DNA from: JBCCEV01 sp039030125
GTDB lineage: Bacteria > Pseudomonadota > Gammaproteobacteria > Ga0077536
DNA: 18,744 bases
NCBI GenBank assembly: GCA_039030125.1
Contig: JBCCEV010000086.1
Coordinates: 1 to 18,744 of the forward strand
Direction of reading: 5' to 3'
Of the stretch, positions 6,774 to 13,899 are shown piece after piece. Position 1 is the first letter of the stretch. Each line of letters opens with the position of its first letter. The notes below the pieces were generated by a model. It worked only from the letters and a program-made list of their open reading frames with translations. It made no database searches and was not told the DNA's origin. The translations under genes and the position numbers were made by a program.

Positions 6774-7613
6774 ATGATCCCAAATCGCAAACTGCCTCAA
6801 CTTTTGTTGCTGATCCTTCTGGGCGCCAGCGGCTCGGCGGCGGGCAAGCACTTCGATGCGCGGTCCTGGGCTGACATTATCGAACAAGCCCTGGCGGCTG
6901 CGGCCCCGTTGCCGGTAATTAGTGCGCACGATGCGGGTTTCGATTTGGCGCGCGCCTATCAATTGCAAGAGGTTTTGGTGCAACGTGCTTTGCAACACAG
7001 CGCCATTGGCGGTTTCAAAGCAGGGTTCACCAATCCTGCCTCGCGCGAGCGCTTCGCGCTTAAGACACCCGTGTTCGGCGTGATGTTCACGAGCGGAAAA
7101 CTCACCGGCGAACCGACGCTTAAGAGTGAAAAGTATCCGATATTGGTGGAAATGGAGATCGGATTTCAATTGCGCTCGCCAATTGTCCGCCGTATGCGCT
7201 CGGTCGATGATTTGCGTACCTATGTCCGCCACGCAGTGCCGGTCATTGAATTGCCTGAGCTGCCCTACCCTGACCTGGGCGCCATTAAAGGCATCGATAT
7301 TGTCGGTTCGAACATGGCGGCTAAATCATTTTTGGTCGGTGCGCCCTTAGCGCTCGATGACATTGATGAGATGCACGTTGAGATGCGGTTTGACGATGAG
7401 GTGATCGATCAAGGCAACACCGCCAGCGTGATGGGTCATCCCCTTGCCGCGCTTTTATGGTTGGTCAACGAGTTGCACGATCGCGGCTATGCGCCCCAGC
7501 CCGGCCAGACACTGCTGACCGGCGCGATCGGTAAGATCAATCCCGGCAAACCCGGCAACTACATGGTTCGCTATGGGGATGCGCAAGTGCTTAGGTTTAC
7601 GATTGAAAAATAA
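6774..7613 (+). CDS. exported MhpD-like 2-keto-4-pentenoate hydratase family protein
   Basis: The fold is that of the fumarylacetoacetate hydrolase/MhpD superfamily, whose hydratases add water to 2-hydroxypentadienoate-type acids using a divalent metal. The metal-ligand-type E-x-E is in VEMEIGF, with a later Asp in LPYPDL and the lysine in GGFKAGFT. PLAALLWLVNEL and GQTLLTGAIGK are typical C-terminal blocks. Unusually, the protein begins MIPNRK, then LPQLLLLILLGASGSAA, a convincing Sec signal peptide with a likely cleavage near SAA-GK. It is therefore predicted to be periplasmic, whereas classical catabolic MhpD is cytosolic. A GTG at 6756 could add six residues. No aromatic meta-cleavage genes are nearby, so the substrate is unknown. 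The stop abuts that of the convergent membrane-protein gene. Confidence 0.85.
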   Translation: MIPNRKLPQLLLLILLGASGSAAGKHFDARSWADIIEQALAAAAPLPVISAHDAGFDLARAYQLQEVLVQRALQHSAIGGFKAGFTNPASRERFALKTPVFGVMFTSGKLTGEPTLKSEKYPILVEMEIGFQLRSPIVRRMRSVDDLRTYVRHAVPVIELPELPYPDLGAIKGIDIVGSNMAAKSFLVGAPLALDDIDEMHVEMRFDDEVIDQGNTASVMGHPLAALLWLVNELHDRGYAPQPGQTLLTGAIGKINPGKPGNYMVRYGDAQVLRFTIEK

Positions 7614-8900
7614 TCAACGCCCAATAACGAGCGCGTAGATCAATAGCATTATCGACCCCATCGCTAGACCTATCACGGTGTAGCCTGCGTTCCATTTAAA
7701 AAACTCAGTCGAGGCAATGCCGAAGCGGCTCTGCATCGTTAGAGTGAAACCGGACAATGGGGCCGTGCAGAGCGTTGTCGCCCAAGCGGCCAGCACCGCG
7801 ATTGCAATCAAATCCGGATCGCTAAGCGTTTCCACCAAAAGGCCCGCCAGCACCGCGACGCTGATGACCGGGTGGATCCCTATCAGGCTCAGGGCGGCAA
7901 CGCTGATCATGATGATGATGCCATCAGCGGCGCTGCTTGGGTCGACCCGTACGTTGATGACGCCGACCGAGGCGAGTGCCGTGATCCCTGTTGCCAGCAC
8001 GGCGGCAGCGAGGAACAAGGCGAACTCGCTGTTCATCTTTGGTAACTCAGTGATCACATGTTCTCGCGCCCGCCGGGCGAAAGCGCGAAGGCCCTGGAAG
8101 GGCGCAAGGATTAAAACAGTGAGCAGACAGGCGAGTACCAACAACGGCAGCACCGGTATCTGCGCGGGTAGTTGGGTTAGGCAAATGGCGACGGCGCTCA
8201 AGATCACAGGCACGGTTAAGGCATCGCGGTGAACTGGAAAACCTTCGAAATGTTCGGCCTGGTCATTTTTTTGAAGCCGCAATCCCGTATATAGGATTAA
8301 GGCTGCGGCAAGAAAAATATTGAAACTGATCAACTTCAAAAAATTGACGCCTGGGATGTACGCCAGCACAACCGCCATCGAGGCGAATAGGGGTGACCAT
8401 GTAGCGGCGGCAACGAAGCCCCGCGAGATCACTTGAGCTTGCAGCGCCGTAAGCCGGCCCTGACGAGCACTGATCCGGTGGCCAATAATCAGTGCCGCTG
8501 AGAAGTTGATAATGGCGCCGAACAGGTGGACGGCCAGAAGTGTCTGCCATAGGGCATACGGGCCCCGTGGATTCTCCTCGCTGTCGCGCGGAGTCCGGGT
8601 GACCAAGCGTAAAAATGTAACGGCTGCCAGCATCGCAAGCATGGCGTGATTGCCGATTAACAGTTGCCTGCCCCAAGCTGGATCGCCCAATGTCTCGGCA
8701 CCAACAATGCAGCTAGCGCCAATCACCAGCATGAGGGCCACTTGGACGCGCTGGAAGTTGCTGATGTTGGTGGCGATCAGCGCGCCGGCGAGCCATGCAC
8801 AGGCACCGGCGGCTAGGGAAAACAGACCCGGATTCACGATGTCTAAAACCGTTAGTAGGATCATCGCGAAGATAAGCAGGCCGGCGAAATGAGCACGCAT
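7614..8900 (-). CDS. polytopic inner-membrane protein, putative transporter
   Basis: The 428-aa product is dominated by hydrophobic segments, roughly 11-12 by eye, separated by short polar loops. This fits an integral inner-membrane carrier. Recognisable patches include the repeated AATWSPLF and ATTLCTAPLSGFT segments, located in the two halves. They suggest an inverted-repeat carrier such as those of the ion-transporter superfamily, but I do not recognise the specific family and no substrate can be named. I begin at the ATG at 8900, directly before the first membrane span. A TTG at 8957 would add a 19-residue polar N-terminus and leave a 24-bp gap to ppsR. Neither start has a clear ribosome binding site. 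It is the last gene of the long minus-strand row. Confidence 0.78.
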   Translation of the reverse strand: MRAHFAGLLIFAMILLTVLDIVNPGLFSLAAGACAWLAGALIATNISNFQRVQVALMLVIGASCIVGAETLGDPAWGRQLLIGNHAMLAMLAAVTFLRLVTRTPRDSEENPRGPYALWQTLLAVHLFGAIINFSAALIIGHRISARQGRLTALQAQVISRGFVAAATWSPLFASMAVVLAYIPGVNFLKLISFNIFLAAALILYTGLRLQKNDQAEHFEGFPVHRDALTVPVILSAVAICLTQLPAQIPVLPLLVLACLLTVLILAPFQGLRAFARRAREHVITELPKMNSEFALFLAAAVLATGITALASVGVINVRVDPSSAADGIIIMISVAALSLIGIHPVISVAVLAGLLVETLSDPDLIAIAVLAAWATTLCTAPLSGFTLTMQSRFGIASTEFFKWNAGYTVIGLAMGSIMLLIYALVIGR

Positions 8901-8981
8901 GCGGGTGATGGTTGTCTTAGAGTTCTCTAGGAGAATGTTGGTCAGCTCGATATCCAAGCTCCAACAGTCGCCGTGGGTCGA

Positions 8982-9791
8982 CTAATGCAGACTCTTGTCT
9001 CGAACGATGGTGGCGGCGATTTCTTCGATCGAAACCGTGGTGGTATCGAGAAAATTAATTCCTTCGTTCTTAAATAAGGCTTCGGCGTTGGCGACCTCTT
9101 TGCGGCACTGAGGCAGGGTCGAGTAAGCACCCTCTGGGCGGCGCTGATGTCGTATTCGACTCAACTGCTCGGGCACGATAGTCAGCCCATAGATCTTTTT
9201 ACGGCATGCTTTGAGAGCAGCGGGCAAGCGCGGTTGATCAAAGTCGTCCTCCGTGAGGGGGTAGTTAGCCGCCTTTAGCGAGTAATGCATCGCTAAGTAG
9301 AGGCAGGTTGGTGTCTTGCCGCAGCGGGATACGCCAATGAGCACAACATCGGCTTCGCTAAAATCATGAGCGCGCAAGCCATCATCGTGACCGAGGGAAT
9401 AATTCACCGCGTCCAGGCGCGTTTCGTAATCTTTGGAGTCCTTGATGCCGTGCATGCGCCCGGCGGTATGCGATGACTCCACACCTAAGGCGGCTTCGAG
9501 CGGGTCGATGAACGTTCCGAACAGATCAAAAACATGTGGTGACGAATTGGCAATAACAGCCTGCGCGTCTGGATCGGTCAGCGTACTGAAAACGATAGGT
9601 TGTTGACCATCTTGCTCCGCCGCCCGTTGAATCGTGGAGGCTGCCGCCTCGGCGCCGAGTGCGTTGGACACAAATGGAATATTGGTGCGGTGAAATTCAA
9701 AATCCGGGAATTGCGTGAGCAGGCTTTCGCCGAGTGTTTCGGCGGTTATACCGGTGCGATCGGAGACAAAGAAAACGTGACGCTTTTTCAT
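8982..9791 (-). CDS. ppsR: PEP synthase regulatory protein (bifunctional kinase/pyrophosphorylase)
   Basis: PSRP/PpsR (DUF299 family) switches phosphoenolpyruvate synthase off by ADP-dependent phosphorylation of an active-site Thr. It restores the enzyme by Pi-dependent removal of that phosphate, so it tunes gluconeogenesis. The 269-aa protein begins with the family's FFVSDRTGITAETLG block and carries HTAGRMHGI and the P-loop GVSRCGKT (153-160), followed by TPTCLYLA. The usual Ser or Thr before GKT or SKT is Cys here. Its length is close to the E. coli protein (277 aa). A GTG at 9809 could add six residues. The target gene ppsA, often adjacent in gammaproteobacteria, is not in this window. 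A 113-bp gap separates it from the upstream gene, so it may have its own promoter. Confidence 0.95.
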   Translation of the reverse strand: MKKRHVFFVSDRTGITAETLGESLLTQFPDFEFHRTNIPFVSNALGAEAAASTIQRAAEQDGQQPIVFSTLTDPDAQAVIANSSPHVFDLFGTFIDPLEAALGVESSHTAGRMHGIKDSKDYETRLDAVNYSLGHDDGLRAHDFSEADVVLIGVSRCGKTPTCLYLAMHYSLKAANYPLTEDDFDQPRLPAALKACRKKIYGLTIVPEQLSRIRHQRRPEGAYSTLPQCRKEVANAEALFKNEGINFLDTTTVSIEEIAATIVRDKSLH

Positions 9792-9844
9792 GGGCGGGTT
9801 AAGTGGCACGCCGACCAGGGAATGCCCACGGCGTTTAGTTGAGG

Positions 9845-9874
9845 ATTGAACGACCCTCGCGAAATAGGTTTCAA
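9845..9874 (-). promoter_or_regulatory. possible promoter upstream of ppsR
   Basis: On the minus strand, TTGAAA (9869-9874, five of six -35 bases) is followed after 18 bp by TTCAAT (9845-9850, four of six -10 bases). This lies in the 113-bp gap between ppsR and the upstream gene, about 55 bp before the ppsR start. It is a weak consensus match. Confidence 0.28.
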
Positions 9875-9904
9875 CAAAGTCTCACCAACGCGCGGCCGTT
9901 TCGT

Positions 9905-10615
9905 TCATAACGCGTCTTCGAGCATTTGCCGCTCGTCTTCCGAAATATCCATGTTCGCTAAGCGATTCTCGATCATCGTTTTTTCGATTTTCCCGCTATC
10001 AATGAGTATCTGTTTCTCGGCGGGCGAAAGGTCGTCTGAGAAAAACAGGTTGCTGGGTGGCACGATATCCATATCAATAATCAGCGCAAGTTCATCGGTC
10101 ATCGCTCGGAGGTCGCCGATTGGGGCGCTCAGGCGCTGCGTCACGAAATCTTCGTTAACAATGCCGCCTGTATAGATTGCGTGAATTTCCATTTTGTAGC
10201 TGATCACCACCGCGGGATCGTTCTCCAGAACTTTCTCCTCGATGTTGCCGAGCCGTTTGGGCGTGAGTTCGAGGATTTGAGCGCTGGTTTCCGAGTCTTC
10301 GATGTGTTCAGCGTAGATATCGACCACGTTATCGATTTCAAGCTGGTCATAGGCGTCGGTGGAAAACAGTTCGTCGCGGCGATAGCCAAGCAACTTGAAA
10401 GAGGAGAATCCCACCACCGAAAGAATATCGGTGAGGTCGCGCATGTGTTTGTTGAAGCCCAGTGCGCAAACCAGTTGCGCGTGGTTAAGTTCTAGTTGGG
10501 TTGCAACCTGGTTTATCTTCTTAATGAAGTCTGCTTCGGTGGGCGGCTTAATGCGATAGAACACATTGACCAATTGCTCTTCGGGCGCAGTTAATACGTC
10601 TCGAAATGATGGCAT
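9905..10615 (-). CDS. unknown protein, paralog 1 of a tandem pair
   Basis: I do not recognise this 236-aa family. No signal peptide or membrane span is visible, so it should be cytosolic and soluble, mainly alpha-helical, with an acidic C-terminal helix. It is clearly homologous over its whole length to the next gene upstream (10649-11386). Shared blocks are the N-terminal F-x-D/E-V/I-L-T helix, QLVCALGFN (47-55), VGFSSF (68-73), DIY (99-101), AIYTGG (146-151), DFVTQRL (156-162), DELALII (174-180), LFFSDDLSPAEK (190-201) and IENRL. The invariant Cys in QLVCA is notable. A good ribosome binding site, AGGAA, lies 5 nt before the ATG (10621-10625), so the start is secure. It could be a regulator or a structural partner of its paralog; nothing in the sequence shows enzymatic activity. 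Confidence 0.8.
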   Translation of the reverse strand: MPSFRDVLTAPEEQLVNVFYRIKPPTEADFIKKINQVATQLELNHAQLVCALGFNKHMRDLTDILSVVGFSSFKLLGYRRDELFSTDAYDQLEIDNVVDIYAEHIEDSETSAQILELTPKRLGNIEEKVLENDPAVVISYKMEIHAIYTGGIVNEDFVTQRLSAPIGDLRAMTDELALIIDMDIVPPSNLFFSDDLSPAEKQILIDSGKIEKTMIENRLANMDISEDERQMLEDAL

Positions 10616-10648
10616 TCAAGTTCCTGATTGCTTACCTGGTGCCGACGC

Positions 10649-11386
10649 TTAGCCGTCTAGCATTTTTAGTTCTTCTTCTAGAAGTTCACGCTCCGCTTCG
10701 GGAACGTCTGCTTCTTCCATACGCGATTCAATAATTTCCCGCGGAATTAGCCCGCGCGCGACGAGCCGGCGTTTTTCTTGTGGGAGTATGTTTTCACGAA
10801 AGAAAATATCGCCGACCGGAATGATCCGGCTTTCAACGATCAAGGCCACTTCGTTAATGAGTGCTCGGAATCCGTTATTCGTGCGATTTAGCCGACGTTC
10901 GACAAAATCGATTTGTGCGACGCCGTCATTATATATGGCCTTCATTTCGCGTTTGTAACGCTCGATAACAATCGAGTCGACCGTGTTTTCGATGCGGTCT
11001 TCGAGTCGCTGCAAGCGCCGATCGAGCAGATGTTGGGTCACTTCAAGTAGCTCGAGATCATTAACGACATGTGAATAAATCGCCAACATATCTTTAACGC
11101 TTAAACGTTTATAGACGTCCTCGGTAAAGTAGCGATTGCGCTCGCGCGCTAAATCATCGTAGCTGGAAAACCCCAAAACAGCGGTGACGTCTGGCAGCGT
11201 GCGGATGTTCGAGTTGAACCCTACCGCGCACACCAGTTGACCATATTTTAGTTTGAGATTGCGCGCGATTTGGCGGGCGCGGTTGCCGGAGCTGTCGGGT
11301 CTGCGGTTCGATGAGGAGCGATAGAGGGTCTTCAGCAGGTTTTCACTACCTGATGTAAGAATTTCCTCGAACCGCGATTTGGCCAT
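10649..11386 (-). CDS. unknown protein, paralog 2 of a tandem pair
   Basis: This 245-aa soluble protein belongs to the same unrecognised family as the gene 33 bp downstream. By eye the best-aligned stretch (the region around QLVCAVGFN) is about half identical, and the rest roughly a quarter to a third. Shared features are QLVCAVGFN (50-58), VLGFSSY (70-76), AIYSH, AIYNDG, DFVERRL, NEVALIV, IFFRENILPQEK and the final acidic E/L-rich helix. This copy is more basic in its N-terminal half (SSNRRPDSSGNRAR linker) than its partner. I start at ATG 11386, where the two proteins begin alike (F-x-x-I-L-T). A TTG at 11437 would give 17 extra residues with no counterpart in the paralog. Sequence divergence suggests an old duplication with distinct roles, possibly a hetero-oligomer. 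Confidence 0.8.
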   Translation of the reverse strand: MAKSRFEEILTSGSENLLKTLYRSSSNRRPDSSGNRARQIARNLKLKYGQLVCAVGFNSNIRTLPDVTAVLGFSSYDDLARERNRYFTEDVYKRLSVKDMLAIYSHVVNDLELLEVTQHLLDRRLQRLEDRIENTVDSIVIERYKREMKAIYNDGVAQIDFVERRLNRTNNGFRALINEVALIVESRIIPVGDIFFRENILPQEKRRLVARGLIPREIIESRMEEADVPEAERELLEEELKMLDG

Positions 11387-11440
11387 AGACTCGGACCGCC
11401 CTAATCCCCTGGATAATAGCAGGAGAAGGCCTGGCAAGGA

Positions 11441-12316
11441 CTAATCCGAGCGGGGTAGCTCCTCCTGCACGACATCGAACCGCCGGATCCAAGGCCGGTT
11501 GGATTGCAAGGCGCGAGGTAGCGCGGCGAGTGCGGCTTGGGCATCTTCGACGCTTTCGAAGGCCCCGACGACCGCCGAGTAGGGCTCTGGGCCGCTGCTG
11601 CGATGACGAAACCACGCGCTCGGCCACTGGAGATCGATGCGCTCTAGCAATGCCGCCAATGCGACGCCGCTGCGGCCGGTGGCGACCTGCAAGGTGAACC
11701 AATGGGCGGGCGCTTCGCGCAACCATTGTTCGGTATGCACCACCGGTTCGGTGGCGGGGAACGTGGACGATGTTTGTGCAACCGGCGGGTCAAGCCTTGC
11801 TAATGCGGCTTGCGCTTGGGAAAGCTCGCGCTCTGCCGCGGCCCGGTAGTGGGCGATTGTTGAATCCCGATCTTGTCCGCCTTCTTCCAGAATCACGGCC
11901 AAGTTGTAATGCGCCATCGTATGGCCATCTTCCGCGGCGCTCCGCAACCAGCGTGTGCCGGCTTCGAGCTGTTTGCTATCGGTGGCGTTCATCGCGAGCC
12001 ACGTGCCATAGGCGAAGCGACCCTCCAGATGTCCGCTTTGTGCGGCGTGCTCGAGCCACTCACCACCGGCGACTTGGGCGTCGCCGGATTGAAGGAGTGC
12101 GATGCCAAGGTTGAATTGCGCATCGGCATTGCCGAGCTTCGCCGCGACCTCCCAATTCTCGTGTGCCACTGTCGTCTCACCGGCTTCGAAGGCTTGATTG
12201 CCAGCGCTGAGGGCGTCCTCGGCATCAGTGGCTGCGCTCGCATCGCCAATGAGGATGAAGAAGAAGAGAAACACCATGATCCTATGCATGATCAGATAGT
12301 AACCGATGCAATGCAT
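11441..12316 (-). CDS. exported Sel1-repeat and SPOR-domain protein
   Basis: The 291-aa protein has a signal peptide (hydrophobic VFLFFFILI, likely cleavage after DASA at about 28). It then has three to four Sel1-like helical repeats (about 40-175, e.g. AAKLGNADAQFNLG, AAEDGHTMAHYNLA) and a C-terminal SPOR domain (about 208-285, beginning HWFTLQVATG). SPOR domains bind denuded glycan strands of septal peptidoglycan, and Sel1 repeats mediate protein contacts, so a periplasmic cell-wall or division-associated role is likely. The ATG at 12316 is preceded by GAAGG at a 6-nt spacing and overlaps the end of the SRAP gene by 25 bp. An internal Met at 12289 would avoid the overlap but has no ribosome binding site. 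Confidence 0.86.
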   Translation of the reverse strand: MHCIGYYLIMHRIMVFLFFFILIGDASAATDAEDALSAGNQAFEAGETTVAHENWEVAAKLGNADAQFNLGIALLQSGDAQVAGGEWLEHAAQSGHLEGRFAYGTWLAMNATDSKQLEAGTRWLRSAAEDGHTMAHYNLAVILEEGGQDRDSTIAHYRAAAERELSQAQAALARLDPPVAQTSSTFPATEPVVHTEQWLREAPAHWFTLQVATGRSGVALAALLERIDLQWPSAWFRHRSSGPEPYSAVVGAFESVEDAQAALAALPRALQSNRPWIRRFDVVQEELPRSD

Positions 12317-12954
12317 TGCGCGCCTTCGTTGCGCGGCGAGTTCACGTGTTTGGACACGGCGGCGAAAGAGAAATAGTCGTCCGAGGGCGATTTCAGGAGC
12401 TGTTCACGAACAGAAACTGGCTCGTCGGGGGCCAACCAGGCGGCGAATGCGTCTTGCTCGATGATTACCGGCATGCGGGCGTGCAAGGATTTCATGGCGT
12501 CGTTGGCGGCGCAGGTAATGATGGCGCAACTTTCGATCGTCATTTCAGCGGTGTGCCAGCGATCCCAGATCCCAGCAAAGGCAAATGGCAATCCGTCTGG
12601 CCGGCTAATGTAGAAAGGTTGGCGGCCGTCCTGATCCTTGCGCCACTCATAGTAACCATCGGCGACAAGCAGACATGGCCGCCGCCGGAACGGAACCTTG
12701 AAGGACGGCTTGATGGCAATGGTTTCTGAGCGCGCATTGATCATGCGGCTGCCTACGGATTTATCTTTCGCCCAGTGAGGGATTAATCCCCAGCGCAAAT
12801 CGGCGAAACCGATCCCGCTTTCGCCCTGCCGCATAACGCAGACATTTTGAGTGGGAGCGATATTGTAGCGCGGGATGAGTGGCTCATCGGGTGCGCAGCC
12901 TAACGCCTGTTCAAGCGCATCTAATTCGGATTTAAGCGTATAGCGACCGCACAC
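12292..12954 (-). CDS. SRAP (YedK/HMCES-type) abasic-site crosslinking protein
   Basis: SRAP proteins form a thiazolidine crosslink between their Cys2 and abasic sites in single-stranded DNA, shielding them during replication. The start must expose Cys2. The GTG at 12954 gives MCGRYT, 220 aa, close to E. coli YedK (222). The active-site set is intact: Cys2, NARSET (73-78), the Glu of YYEW (E103) and the His of HARMPVI (H158), each offset by two from YedK. A GGTGA sequence 5 nt upstream could serve as the ribosome binding site. The frame continues upstream to 13095 only as antiframe of the dehydrogenase gene. The start lies 4 nt after the dehydrogenase stop, so co-translation is likely. No SOS-type operator was seen immediately upstream. 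Confidence 0.94.
   Translation of the reverse strand: MCGRYTLKSELDALEQALGCAPDEPLIPRYNIAPTQNVCVMRQGESGIGFADLRWGLIPHWAKDKSVGSRMINARSETIAIKPSFKVPFRRRPCLLVADGYYEWRKDQDGRQPFYISRPDGLPFAFAGIWDRWHTAEMTIESCAIITCAANDAMKSLHARMPVIIEQDAFAAWLAPDEPVSVREQLLKSPSDDYFSFAAVSKHVNSPRNEGAQCIASVTI
12323..12327 (-). promoter_or_regulatory. ribosome binding site fixing the Sel1/SPOR start
   Basis: GAAGG on the minus strand lies 6 nt before the ATG at 12316, inside the 3' end of the SRAP gene. It supports the overlapping start over the ATG at 12289, which has no comparable site. Confidence 0.5.
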
Positions 12955-12958
12955 TGCA

Positions 12959-13825
12959 TCACCAGTTTTTAGACATGCTGGAAGCCATTTCGAAAATCTC
13001 TGGTGCATCGAGCACCGTCTTATTGGTTTCGAAAAGCTTCGCCACGCAAGCTCGGTGAACTTCGAGCTTAAAGCCACCGAACCCCAGCGCACCATAACAA
13101 ACTTTGCCGTGGCGCTCAGTGCCGCGGTCGCTCAGTCGCACGCCTTGAATACCCAACGGCGGAGTGGCGTTGGCATCGACTAATATTTCAAGTGTGGCGC
13201 AAGCAGCCCAAGTCTCCTCGCTCAGTAGCTGTACGCCAGCGGCGGCGGTTGCCAACAGGATCTGGGCGCCGTCGAGAACCTCGGCGAAGGTTTTTTGATC
13301 GTTCGCCGCGCGCGCCGTGAGCGACACACCGAAGCGCCGATTCATCGCTTCACAGGCCGTTTCGGCGCGATCGATACGCCGCGAAGTGATCACCACATCC
13401 GCGCCTTCGTTGGCGAGCATGACGCCCGCGCGTTGTCCGACCGGACCAGTGCCCGCAACGATGACCGCGCGTTTACCTCGGACATCACAATGACGTTGAA
13501 TATAAGCAGCCGCGGCGGCCGCCGTGGTGTTACTGCCATTGCTGTCGAGCATTAGGGAGACACGAAAATCACCGAAAAAGTGATTCTTGATGGACTCGAA
13601 GACCGCCTCACCTTCGCCCATGTTGCTACCGGTAACAAACAGTGCGGTGCTTTTTTTACGTCCGGGGGGACGGGTAAAGATGGCACCGTCTACCATCGTT
13701 CCGACATTGCTGGGCTTGATGCCCCCATAGTGCAAAACGTGATCCGCGCCGCCGTCGTAACCCACCACTGCGTCGAATGTGTTGGGTATGGGATCGGTGT
13801 CGAGTTGAATAAGTAGCTTTTTCAT
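12959..13825 (-). CDS. mtdB: methylene-tetrahydromethanopterin dehydrogenase (MtdB/MtdA type)
   Basis: This 288-aa cytosolic enzyme oxidises methylene-tetrahydromethanopterin to methenyl-H4MPT with NAD(P)+, a step in the bacterial H4MPT route for formaldehyde oxidation. The N-terminal catalytic domain carries KKLLIQLDTDPIPNTFDA and the VGYDGGADHV block, followed by VDGAIFTR and MLDSNGSNTTAAAA. The Rossmann domain has the nucleotide loop VAGTGPVGQRAG. Near the C-terminus are ATPPLGIQG, YGALGFGGFKL and HRACVAKLFE. These blocks match the MtdA/MtdB family strongly along the full length. MtdA-like tetrahydrofolate use cannot be excluded by eye. No other C1 gene (fae, mch, ftr/fhc) is in the window. 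It is separated from nadC by 74 bp and followed after 4 nt by the SRAP gene. Confidence 0.9.
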   Translation of the reverse strand: MKKLLIQLDTDPIPNTFDAVVGYDGGADHVLHYGGIKPSNVGTMVDGAIFTRPPGRKKSTALFVTGSNMGEGEAVFESIKNHFFGDFRVSLMLDSNGSNTTAAAAAAYIQRHCDVRGKRAVIVAGTGPVGQRAGVMLANEGADVVITSRRIDRAETACEAMNRRFGVSLTARAANDQKTFAEVLDGAQILLATAAAGVQLLSEETWAACATLEILVDANATPPLGIQGVRLSDRGTERHGKVCYGALGFGGFKLEVHRACVAKLFETNKTVLDAPEIFEMASSMSKNW

Positions 13826-13899
13826 TGACCATTGTTAAATCTGGACTCAGGCCGAACCGTAGCCTCGAAAGTCCTCCGGACTCAACCGTATGGTGGCCT

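Noticed and set aside
6756..7232. An upstream extension of the MmgE/PrpD frame to 7232.
   Set aside because: It is wholly antisense to the hydratase coding region. The family's N-terminus begins at 6755.
9905..11386. The tandem paralogs as a toxin-antitoxin or phage-defence pair.
   Set aside because: They are homologous to each other, of full protein size and without toxin, nuclease or DNA-binding motifs. No mobile-element context is present.
13870..13882. Small palindrome AGTCC-TCC-GGACT between nadC and the mtdB-like gene.
   Set aside because: A 5-bp stem with a 3-nt loop and no T-run is too weak to call a terminator or operator. The rest of the 74-bp gap shows nothing.
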